From contig QWDA01000006.1 of NCBI GenBank assembly GCA_003605175.1, forward strand, positions 215,529 through 279,528: 64,000 nucleotides of DNA, given 5' to 3'. Shown here one piece after another: positions 55,837-64,000 of this stretch; within the stretch, counting starts at the first letter, position 1, and each line of letters starts with the position of its first letter. A model generated the notes under the pieces. That model made no database searches. It was given only the letters and a program-made list of their open reading frames with translations, and was not told where the DNA came from. A program made the translations under genes and the position numbers. The DNA comes from Paracoccaceae bacterium. Its GTDB lineage: Bacteria; Pseudomonadota; Alphaproteobacteria; Rhodobacterales; Rhodobacteraceae.

Positions 55837-56326
55837 GCGAATGCGCGTGGTCGTGGTCGTGCCCATGGCCGTGATCGTGCGAATGCCCGTGGTCGTGCCC
55901 CATCGTGCGGCCATGGCCATAGGCGCCGCCTTCGGGCGAAAACGGCTCCTCGACCCGCGCGAGCCCCGCGCCCAGCCGCTCCAGCATCGCCGCCAACACA
56001 TGGTCCTCGCGGATCAGGAGACGCCCGGGCTCGATCCGGCAGGGCGTGTGGCGGTTGCCGATATGCCAGGCCAGCCGCGGCAGGTCGCCGGTCACCGCGA
56101 TCAGCGCCTCGGGCGCGGCCCTGACCCCCACGCGGCGGCCATCCTCCAGTTCGAAGGCATCGCCCTCGCCCACCGACACCACCTCGGGCAGATCGACGAG
56201 AAAGGCCAGCCCGCCCGCGCTCGTCAGCCGCTTGCGCCGCAGGAGCCGCGCCTCGTAATCCAGCGCCACGTGATCGGGCGCGTGGTGGTCATGGATCAGG
56301 CGCGTGGCACGGGGCAGCGACGACAT
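55829..56326 (-). CDS. ureE: urease nickel metallochaperone UreE
   Basis: A 165-residue dimeric nickel chaperone. The body contains FLVDLPEVVSVGEGDAFELE and GNRHTPCRIE; the end is an alternating His/Asp/Gly tail with more than ten histidines (HDHGHSHDHGHGHDHDH), which can store several nickel ions. ATG 56326 is chosen; the longer frame upstream is not UreE-like. Confidence 0.95.
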   Translation of the reverse strand: MSSLPRATRLIHDHHAPDHVALDYEARLLRRKRLTSAGGLAFLVDLPEVVSVGEGDAFELEDGRRVGVRAAPEALIAVTGDLPRLAWHIGNRHTPCRIEPGRLLIREDHVLAAMLERLGAGLARVEEPFSPEGGAYGHGRTMGHDHGHSHDHGHGHDHDHAHSHE

Positions 56327-56521
56327 GGGCGGACCTCTCCGATTTCCCGGGCGACAATGGCGGCCCGGCCCCCGGGTTTCAAGACGGACCGCGCGGGCGC
56401 ACCGTCCGATCCGCCTCATTGGGTCCGGAAAATCCTGGGGGTGAGCGCCGGAGGCGCGAGGGGGCAAAGCCCCCTTCCCGCGCGCGTCAGCGCGCGCGGA
56501 TCGACGCCGAAGACGGCGACA

Positions 56522-56836
56522 TCACCCGCAGCGATAGGTTCCCGCGCGCACGAAGAGATCGTCCGAGCCCGGCCCGCCATTCTCCCAGACCACGGTATCG
56601 GCGCCGGCCTCGCGCGCCTTGGCCTTGGTCTCGTTCCGGGCGATCTCCAGCGCCTTCTCCCGGCCCAGTGTGCCGGAAATCCCCGTCGTCGTGGTGATCA
56701 CGCTGATCGGCGTGCAGGACGCCACCTCATAGGCGCTCGCCTCGGCCAGCCCCGACCTGTCGACCAGGGGCGATGCCGGCTCGCAGCCCGCAAGCCCCAG
56801 CCCCGCCAGAACCGCCATGTAAACAGCAACACGCAT
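56522..56836 (-). CDS. small lipoprotein (DUF4156-like)
   Basis: A 104-residue lipoprotein: signal peptide MRVAVYMAVLAGLGLAGC with lipobox LAGC and lipidated Cys18. The mature part ISGTLGREKALEIARNETKA and REAGADTVVWEN resembles the DUF4156 group of outer-membrane lipoproteins. Follows the aminotransferase by about 110 bases on the same strand. Not a urease gene. Confidence 0.78.
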   Translation of the reverse strand: MRVAVYMAVLAGLGLAGCEPASPLVDRSGLAEASAYEVASCTPISVITTTTGISGTLGREKALEIARNETKAKAREAGADTVVWENGGPGSDDLFVRAGTYRCG

Positions 56837-56943
56837 CGCCCGACCCTCCGTCAGCGGCGGGTTCGCCCCGCCCGTTCGCGCCAGACTGCGACGGCCCGCG
56901 TGGCTTGGCAAGGCCGCCCCGCGCGCCGCCCGCGAAGACCCGC

Positions 56944-58146
56944 TCAGGCCCCCGCCGCCACCGCCTCGGCCGCCGCCGAAAGCCCGCCCGCGCCGAACGG
57001 GATCCCCACCGCGCGCATCCCCGCCTCGACCGCGCCCAGCGCGCCCAGCACCATCTGCGCATTCACATGGCCCATATGGCCGATCCGGAACAGCTGCCCC
57101 GCCACCGCCTCGGACTCCGCCCCCGGCCCCGGCGCCAGCCCGAGCCCCAGCGTCACCCCGGCCGTCCGCTCGGCCCAGTCGCGCAGCGCGACCGCGACCG
57201 GCCCGGCCCGGAACGTGGTCACCGAATGGCTCCGGAACGCCGGATCGGCGATGTTCAGCGCGACCGGCCCGCCCTGGCCCCAGGCCTCCGCCGCCGCCCA
57301 GATCGCCCGCGACAGGGCCGCGTGCCGCGCCCAGACCGCCTCGATCCCTTCCTCGGCGATCATGTCGAGCGCCGCGCGCAGCCCGAACAGGTGATGCGTC
57401 GGCGCGGTGCCGTCGAAATACCGGTAGAACATCGGCGGCGAGACGCGCGGCCGCCAGTCCCAGTAATGCGTCACGCAATCCGCCCGCTCCCGCGCCGCGT
57501 CGGCACGCGCGTTGAAGAACACGAACCCCAGCCCCGGCGGCGTCATCAGCCCCTTCTGGCAGCCCGCCACCATCACGTCGACGCCCCAGGCGTCCATCTC
57601 GAACCGGTCGCAGCCCAGCGAGGCCATGCAATCGACCATCAGGAGCGCGGGATGCCCCGCCGCGTCGATCGCCGCCCGGATCGCGGCGATGTCGTTCCTG
57701 ACCGAAGTCGAGGTATCGGTCTGCACGCAAAGCACCGCGCGGATCTCGTGACCCGTGTCGGCCAGGAGCGCCTCGGTCACCCGGGCCGGATCCACCGGCG
57801 CGCGCGGCCCGAAATCGACCATGTCCACTCTCACCCCCAGCGCCCGCACCATCTCGGCCCAGCCCGCGCCGAACCGTCCGGTGACCAGCGCCAGCGCCCG
57901 GTCGCCGCGCGCGAAGACGTTGCAGGCCGCCGCCTCCCAGGCGCCGTGCCCGTTCGCGATGTAGATCGCCACCTCGCCCGTGCTCCGCGCCACCGCCTTC
58001 AGATCGGCGACGATCCCCGGCACAGTCTCGACGAAACCGCCGGCATAGATGTTCGGCGCCGCCCGGTGCATCGCCGCGAGCACCCGGTCGGGCATCACCG
58101 AAGGACCGGGAATGGCAAGATAGTGACGGCCGTTTCCGAGACTCAT
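56944..58146 (-). CDS. class V aminotransferase (alanine/serine-glyoxylate type)
   Basis: A 400-residue PLP enzyme. The cofactor lysine is in GCQKGLMTPPGLGF, with MVDCMASLGCDRFEMDAWGV upstream, as in alanine-glyoxylate or serine-glyoxylate aminotransferases. Start ATG 58146; the immense frame continuing upstream is antisense shadow of the ABC gene. Substrate pair not certain. Divergent from the ABC exporter. Confidence 0.9.
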   Translation of the reverse strand: MSLGNGRHYLAIPGPSVMPDRVLAAMHRAAPNIYAGGFVETVPGIVADLKAVARSTGEVAIYIANGHGAWEAAACNVFARGDRALALVTGRFGAGWAEMVRALGVRVDMVDFGPRAPVDPARVTEALLADTGHEIRAVLCVQTDTSTSVRNDIAAIRAAIDAAGHPALLMVDCMASLGCDRFEMDAWGVDVMVAGCQKGLMTPPGLGFVFFNARADAARERADCVTHYWDWRPRVSPPMFYRYFDGTAPTHHLFGLRAALDMIAEEGIEAVWARHAALSRAIWAAAEAWGQGGPVALNIADPAFRSHSVTTFRAGPVAVALRDWAERTAGVTLGLGLAPGPGAESEAVAGQLFRIGHMGHVNAQMVLGALGAVEAGMRAVGIPFGAGGLSAAAEAVAAGA

Positions 58147-58263
58147 GCGCGTGCTTTCCACCTGTACTGCGACCCCAACGCAGCTATCCGCGCCTGCGCG
58201 AAGGGTCAATCGTGCGCGACCTTGCCACCCGCCCCGGCGCGGGCTAACCCGGCCTCGTAGCCG

Positions 58264-60054
<1,791 letters not shown>

Positions 60055-60130
60055 GCAGGCAGTGCCACAATCCTGCGGCCCCGGGTCCAGGTGCCCGCTT
60101 TACCCGTCCCGCCCGATCAGCGCCGAAGGC

Positions 60131-60313
60131 GCCGGGCGAGTGCCTGCCCGTCGTCGCACCGGAGGTGCGCCACTGAAGCTGGCACGCCTTCGGCGTGACG
60201 GGGCTGGCGCTCTGGTGACGTTCCGCGCCGAACGTCTGTGCAGCGGACTTGGTGAGATAAAGCGCTTCGCTCAGCTGTAGCGGCGCCATCCCACGGGCAG
60301 GCGCTCGCCCGGC
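60131..60313 (+). repeat. dispersed palindromic element, copy 3
   Basis: 183 bp, the most complete copy. Ends GCCGGGCGAGTGCCTGCCCG (60131-60150) and CGGGCAGGCGCTCGCCCGGC (60294-60313) are inverted repeats with one mismatch. The interior includes GGCGCTCTGGTGACGTTCC and a small hairpin CACGCCTTCGGCGTG. Occupies the gene-free gap 60055-60425; nothing else is seen there. Confidence 0.82.
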
Positions 60314-60425
60314 TTCGCGCATCTGTGCATCGGAGGTAATCTCAGTGGAGAAAGAGCGTTCCCACCGGAACGCCCTCGCTCCAGGCGCGAAAGCACGGGC
60401 CGGCGGAACGGCCCGCGCCGGGAAC

Positions 60426-60662
60426 TCAGCGGCCGCTCAGCTCATCCCGGTAGACATGCCGCACGATCGCATCGCGCGTGAGGCCCAGCGCCGCAAGCTC
60501 GGCATCGGATTTCGCCTTCAGGCGGTCGATCTCGCGCTGCATCGCGCCGGACGCGGCGTACATCCGTCCGCCTTCGGCCAGGCCGGCGCGGATCCGGGCC
60601 AGCTTCTCGCGCAGATGCTCGGACTGGGGGGCCAGGGGAATATCGTCGGAATACGTAACCAT
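60426..60662 (-). CDS. DUF1127-like small protein
   Basis: A 78-residue helical protein ending DRLKAKSDAELAALGLTRDA, then IVRHVYRDEL, the pattern of DUF1127 (YjiS-like) proteins. In alphaproteobacteria small Arg-rich DUF1127 proteins affect stress, phosphate metabolism and RNA; this one is longer and only weakly basic. Start ATG 60662. Tandem with another DUF1127-like gene. Confidence 0.8.
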   Translation of the reverse strand: MVTYSDDIPLAPQSEHLREKLARIRAGLAEGGRMYAASGAMQREIDRLKAKSDAELAALGLTRDAIVRHVYRDELSGR

Positions 60663-60849
60663 GTTAACCTCATTACTGGCAATTCACACATGGTTACTTC
60701 CCGGTTAACCGCGGCAATTTTGGGGCCGATCCGGCCCTGTCGGGTGAAAGGTCTGTTTCCCGGAGCCGCGGCAAAAACGGGGCAACGCCGCCACAATTCA
60801 AGGTGGCGGCGGCCAGGCAGACCCACCGGATCAGACGTGGAAACCGGGG

Positions 60850-61077
60850 TCAGATATGGAGCAGGTCGCGGAACACGTGGCGCGCGATGTCCTCGCGCTT
60901 CAGGCCCATCTCGGCCAGCGCGGCATCGCTCTTGCAGTTCAGCCGCTCGATCTCGGCGATCCGGCTGCGCGCGGTCACATAGGCCTCGAAACCCTCGCGG
61001 ATGCCCGCGAAGAACCGGTTGAACACCCCGCCGAGGCGCAACGCGGCAGAGCCCGCGAAATTGTCATATGTCGTCAC
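60850..61077 (-). CDS. DUF1127-like small protein
   Basis: A 75-residue protein, paralogous to the previous one in its second half (EIERLNCKSDAALAEMGLKR, then DIARHVFRDL). GTG 61077 is preferred because GAGG lies six bases upstream; GTG 61089 would add four residues. Separated from ureC by about 115 bases on the same strand. Confidence 0.78.
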   Translation of the reverse strand: MTTYDNFAGSAALRLGGVFNRFFAGIREGFEAYVTARSRIAEIERLNCKSDAALAEMGLKREDIARHVFRDLLHI

Positions 61078-61193
61078 TGGAAACCTCACTTCGATCGGGT
61101 TTGGCTTCCTCCCCTGCGCCGCTAACTAGGCCCTCCGCCGCCCGGCAGAAACCCCCCGTCTCGGCAAAGCCGGGTTGCACGGGGCGCAAGGCG

Positions 61194-62903
61194 TCAGAAC
61201 ATGAAATAGCGTTGCGCCATCGGCAGTTCGCGGGCGGGCTCGCAGGTCAGGAGCTCGCCGTCGGCGCGCACCTCGTAGGTCTCCGGATCCACCGCGATCT
61301 CCGGCGTCGCCGCGTTCATCACCATGTCCGCCTTGCCGATGTTCCGCGTGTTCTCCACCCCGAGCACCGCCTTGCCGAGCCCCAGCGCCGCGCCGATCCC
61401 CTCCGCTTCCGCCGCGCCCGAGACGAAGGTCACCGAGGAAGCTTCCACCGCCTTGCCGAAAGCACCGAACATCGGCCTTGTGTAGACCGGCTGCGGCGTC
61501 GGGATCGAGGCGTTCGGGTCGCCCATCTGCGCCACGGCGATGGTGCCGCCGAGGAGCACCATCTCCGGCTTCACCCCGAAGAAGGCCGGGTTCCACAGGA
61601 CGAGATCCGCCCGCTTGCCCGCCTCGATCGAGCCGATATGCCGCGACATGCCATGCGTTATCGCAGGATTGATCGTATATTTGGCGACATAGCGCTTGAC
61701 GCGGATATTGTCGTTGTCGCCGGTCTCTTCCGGCAGCCGGCCCCTTTGCACCTTCATCTTGTGCGCGGTCTGCCAGGTCCGGATGATCACCTCGCCCACC
61801 CGCCCCATCGCCTGGCTGTCCGACGCGATGATCGAGAACGCGCCCATGTCGTGCAGGATGTCCTCGGCGGCGATGGTCTCCTTGCGGATCCGGCTCTCGG
61901 CGAAGGCCACGTCCTCGGGGATCGCCTTGTCGAGATGGTGGCAGACCATGAGCATGTCGAGATGCTCTTCCAGCGTGTTCACCGTGTAGGGCCGGGTCGG
62001 GTTGGTGGACGACGGGATCACATGGCCCAGCCCGCAGACCTTGATGATGTCGGGCGCATGGCCGCCGCCCGCGCCCTCGGTGTGGAAGGCGTGAATGGTG
62101 CGGCCCTTCATCGCCGCCACGGTGTTCTCGACGAAGCCGCTTTCGTTGAGCGTATCGGTGTGGATCATCACCTGCACGTCCATCTCGTCGGCGACCGAGA
62201 GGCAGCAGTCGATGGCGGCGGGGGTCGTACCCCAGTCCTCGTGCAGCTTCAGCGCGCAGGCGCCCGCGTTCACCATCTCGACGAGTGCATCGGGGCGCGA
62301 GGCGTTGCCCTTGCCCGCAAGCGCCAGGTTCATCGGGAAGGCGTCGAAGCTCTGCAGCATCCTGCCCGTGTGCCAGGGCCCGGGCGTGCAGGTGGTGGCG
62401 AGCGTGCCATGCGCCGGCCCGGTGCCGCCGCCCAGCATCGTCGTCAGCCCCGAATGCAGCGCGTCGTCGATCTGCTGCGGGCAGATGAAATGGATATGGC
62501 TGTCGAAGCCGCCCGCCGTCAGGATCCTGCCCTCGCCCGCGATCGCCTCGGTGCCCGGCCCGATCACGATATCGACGCCGGGCTGGGTGTCGGGGTTGCC
62601 GGCCTTGCCGATCTTCGCGATCCGACCGTCCTTCAGCCCGACATCGGCCTTGTAGATGCCGGTCACGTCGAGGATCAGCGCATTGGTGATGACGGTATCC
62701 ACCGCCCCCCCGGCCCGCGTCGCCTGGCTCTGCCCCATCCCGTCGCGGATCACCTTGCCGCCGCCGAACTTCACCTCCTCGCCATAGGTGGTGAGGTCCT
62801 TCTCCACCTCGATCCAGAGCTCGGTATCGGCGAGCCGCACCCGGTCACCGGTGGTGGGGCCGTACATGTCGGCATAGGCTTTGCGGGAGATGGTGGTGGG
62901 CAT
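61194..62903 (-). CDS. ureC: urease subunit alpha
   Basis: A 569-residue catalytic urease subunit. The carbamylated nickel-bridging Lys is in [15 protein letters not shown], the nickel histidines in [14 protein letters not shown] and [17 protein letters not shown], and the flap Cys-His pair in MVCHHLDK. Full length and apparently functional. Neither ureB nor ureA lies upstream within this window, and the accessory genes are 5 kb away. Confidence 0.97.
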   Translation of the reverse strand: MPTTISRKAYADMYGPTTGDRVRLADTELWIEVEKDLTTYGEEVKFGGGKVIRDGMGQSQATRAGGAVDTVITNALILDVTGIYKADVGLKDGRIAKIGKAGNPDTQPGVDIVIGPGTEAIAGEGRILTAGGFDSHIHFICPQQIDDALHSGLTTMLGGGTGPAHGTLATTCTPGPWHTGRMLQSFDAFPMNLALAGKGNASRPDALVEMVNAGACALKLHEDWGTTPAAIDCCLSVADEMDVQVMIHTDTLNESGFVENTVAAMKGRTIHAFHTEGAGGGHAPDIIKVCGLGHVIPSSTNPTRPYTVNTLEEHLDMLMVCHHLDKAIPEDVAFAESRIRKETIAAEDILHDMGAFSIIASDSQAMGRVGEVIIRTWQTAHKMKVQRGRLPEETGDNDNIRVKRYVAKYTINPAITHGMSRHIGSIEAGKRADLVLWNPAFFGVKPEMVLLGGTIAVAQMGDPNASIPTPQPVYTRPMFGAFGKAVEASSVTFVSGAAEAEGIGAALGLGKAVLGVENTRNIGKADMVMNAATPEIAVDPETYEVRADGELLTCEPARELPMAQRYFMF

Positions 62904-63154
62904 TGATTTCCTCTTTTTTTCTTACGCCTAGCGGACCGAGGCGACTGTCTTGGTCGGTACTTGCTTTAAGAAACTGTTACACGAAAACCGCAAGATATTG
63001 CGAACCATATCGCCCACTCAACAACATTTGGGGATTTTCTGGACGGTCTGAGTTGTCCACAGGATAGCCAGATTGATTGGCGAAGTTTTAGTCTTATTAG
63101 GAAGGTTGCCCGGCGATCATCGTGATTCGCCCTAAGAACAAAGAGGCAACCGCA
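62904..63154. other. low-GC patch upstream of ureC
   Basis: About 200 bases of distinctly AT-richer sequence (for example GAAGTTTTAGTCTTATTAGG) directly before ureC, where ureB would normally be. No urease homology seen in any frame. It may hold the ureC promoter and that of the small plus-strand frame at 63155, or be a remnant of foreign DNA. Confidence 0.5.
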
Positions 63155-63241
63155 ATGAGCAGCACCGCCTTCTGGCTTCAGGCCATCGCCTACACGCTTT
63201 TCCTTATGGTCATACTCGGCCAGTGGCGCGGCTGGTGGTAA
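63155..63241 (+). CDS. very small membrane protein (28 aa), tentative
   Basis: ATG 63155 with AGAGG eight bases upstream encodes a 28-residue peptide with one hydrophobic helix (FWLQAIAYTLFLMVILGQW) and a Trp-rich end. It is preceded by an AT-rich promoter-like region. Size and form fit single-span small proteins; no homologue recognised. Confidence 0.4.
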   Translation: MSSTAFWLQAIAYTLFLMVILGQWRGWW

Positions 63242-63465
63242 CGCGAAATGAATGTCTCGCTCTCCTCCCACCACCTTGGCCCGGGCGACCAGCCCGGGCC
63301 GCGCCCGACCCTCCCCCCGGGAGGGCGCCTTGGCGATGTCGCGCGCCGCACAGAACGAGTCCGGAGCTTTCGAGATAAACCACTGACCACAGGCGGAGCG
63401 AAAGCGCCCTCCCAGGGTCGGGCGCGTCCCTCCTCGACCGAAATCCACTCCGAAGATCAGCCCCC

Positions 63466-63780
63466 TCATCGCCGCTTCGGCCCCGCCCGGGTCAACCGCC
63501 GCGAATTGGCGCGGGTCTTGCGGCGCAAGGGCCGGATCGCCGCCTCGACGATCTGGTCGGGGCGCTTTCCGGCGATCACCGCCTCGGTGGCCGAGGAGGC
63601 CGCGCGGATGAAGGCGTCGGGCTTCTCCAGCACCATCCGCACCGTCTCCGCCGGCGCGGTGGTCCAGACGCCCGCCATGCCGAGCATCCTGAGCGTCATC
63701 ACCGTCTGCGCCTCGAGCATCATCTGCCCGGTCTGCACGCCGACCGCCCAGAACCCGAACGCGCCGCGTGGGAGCCGCAT
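63466..63780 (-). CDS. small hypothetical protein, phasin-like size
   Basis: A 104-residue protein from ATG 63780: MRLPRGAFGFWAVGVQTGQM, then MTLRMLGMAGVW and a basic C-terminus RPLRRKTRANSRR. Similar Rhodobacteraceae proteins are sometimes automatically labelled antifreeze protein, a name I do not support. It could associate with the Ala/Lys-rich protein encoded next door. Function unknown. The preceding gap 63242-63465 holds no recognised gene. Confidence 0.7.
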   Translation of the reverse strand: MRLPRGAFGFWAVGVQTGQMMLEAQTVMTLRMLGMAGVWTTAPAETVRMVLEKPDAFIRAASSATEAVIAGKRPDQIVEAAIRPLRRKTRANSRRLTRAGPKRR

Positions 63781-63794
63781 CCCGCGCCCGTGCC

Positions 63795-64000
63795 TCAGCC
63801 CTTGCCGCCGGCGGGCGGCTTGGCGCGGGCGGTGCCTCTGGCCGCGGGTTTGCGGCGCGTTGCGCGGGGCGGCGAAGCCTTGGCCGGTTTCGCCGCCGCG
63901 GGTTTCGCGGGCTCGGCCTTCGCCGCGGCCGGCTTCGCGCGCGGCTTCGCCGCCCCCGCGCCATCCCACGTCGGGCCCGGCCGCCGGCGTCCCCCTCGCC
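63795..64000 (-). CDS. Ala/Lys/Pro-rich C-terminal tail of an unidentified protein (partial)
   Basis: The frame with stop at 63795-63797 stays open to the window edge and reads as a low-complexity tail (KPRAKPAAAKAEPAKPAAAK, later ARAKPPAGGKG). Such tails occur on phasins, histone-like and ribosome-associated proteins. The start lies outside the window, so no function is proposed. The other two frames here are Arg/Gly shadow. Confidence 0.55.
   Translation of the reverse strand, partial: RGGRRRPGPTWDGAGAAKPRAKPAAAKAEPAKPAAAKPAKASPPRATRRKPAARGTARAKPPAGGKG

Overview
The window is very GC-rich with strongly G/C-biased third codon positions. Its gene set is that of a Rhodobacterales-type alphaproteobacterium (Rhodobacteraceae or close relatives). 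Indicators are the hemP/imelysin/DUF1111/DUF1513 iron block, the Lrp - cysG - DUF2849 - cysI - cysH - DUF934 - ferredoxin-NADP reductase sulfur block, a long-tailed ribosomal protein S16, and an ffh - GNAT - chorismate mutase - rpsP order. No 16S gene is present, so the genus cannot be named.

Layout. 1-0.86 kb: 3' end of a chemotaxis receptor. 1.4-8.0 kb: an iron operon (hemP, two imelysins, bacterioferritin and its ferredoxin, a di-heme DUF1111 protein, a Tat-exported DUF1513 protein). 8.1 kb: NUDIX hydrolase. 8.65-14.06 kb (minus strand): a six-gene accessory cluster of radical SAM, PqqD-like, HprK-like kinase, two family 2 glycosyltransferases and a nucleotidyltransferase-fold protein. This is the best candidate for an undescribed peptide-modification system. 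14.26-16.23 kb: a lower-GC membrane-protein gene bracketed by a 137-bp direct duplication of the glnA 3' end. 16.1-17.9 kb: glnA and glnB. 18.4-20.7 kb: a tandem, mosaic pair of NAD(P)HX-repair genes. 20.8 kb: tRNA-Leu. 20.9-25.3 kb: a sugar-type ABC transporter. 25.5-28.2 kb: hemolysin III-like protein, trigger factor and a small membrane protein. 28.3-33.0 kb: valine-catabolism genes and a P450. 33.2-39.3 kb: assimilatory sulfate/sulfite reduction. 39.3-43.0 kb: infC and small metabolic or unknown genes. 43.25-47.95 kb: ffh, two GNATs, chorismate mutase, rpsP, EVE protein, a tiny membrane protein and rimM. 48.2-53.9 kb: a glycosyltransferase, azoreductase with divergent LysR regulator, Hint protein, endonuclease III, RidA and a PfkB kinase. 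54.2-63.8 kb: a scattered urease locus (ureG, ureF, ureE, then 5 kb of unrelated genes, then ureC with no ureA or ureB upstream).

How the genes work together. The iron block couples haem/iron import with storage. glnA and glnB are the nitrogen-assimilation core, and the ammonia-producing urease is the other nitrogen locus. The sulfur operon runs from siroheme synthesis through APS and sulfite reduction, with its own reductase. The 28-33 kb operon covers three steps of valine breakdown. The 8.65-14.06 kb cluster joins an RRE-like PqqD protein with an unusual C-terminal tail to a kinase, a nucleotidyltransferase-fold enzyme, two glycosyltransferases and a radical SAM enzyme. I propose that the tail, or an unlinked peptide, is phosphorylated and glycosylated.

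Non-coding structure includes a dispersed element of about 170-180 bp with terminal inverted repeats (three copies at 43.1, 54.0 and 60.2 kb), two arrays of three 11-bp direct repeats (20.74 and 45.08 kb), and several dyads that could be operators or terminators. No CRISPR array, phage, transposase or integrase gene was seen. Start sites were chosen by eye from Shine-Dalgarno spacing and family N-termini; no database search was run.
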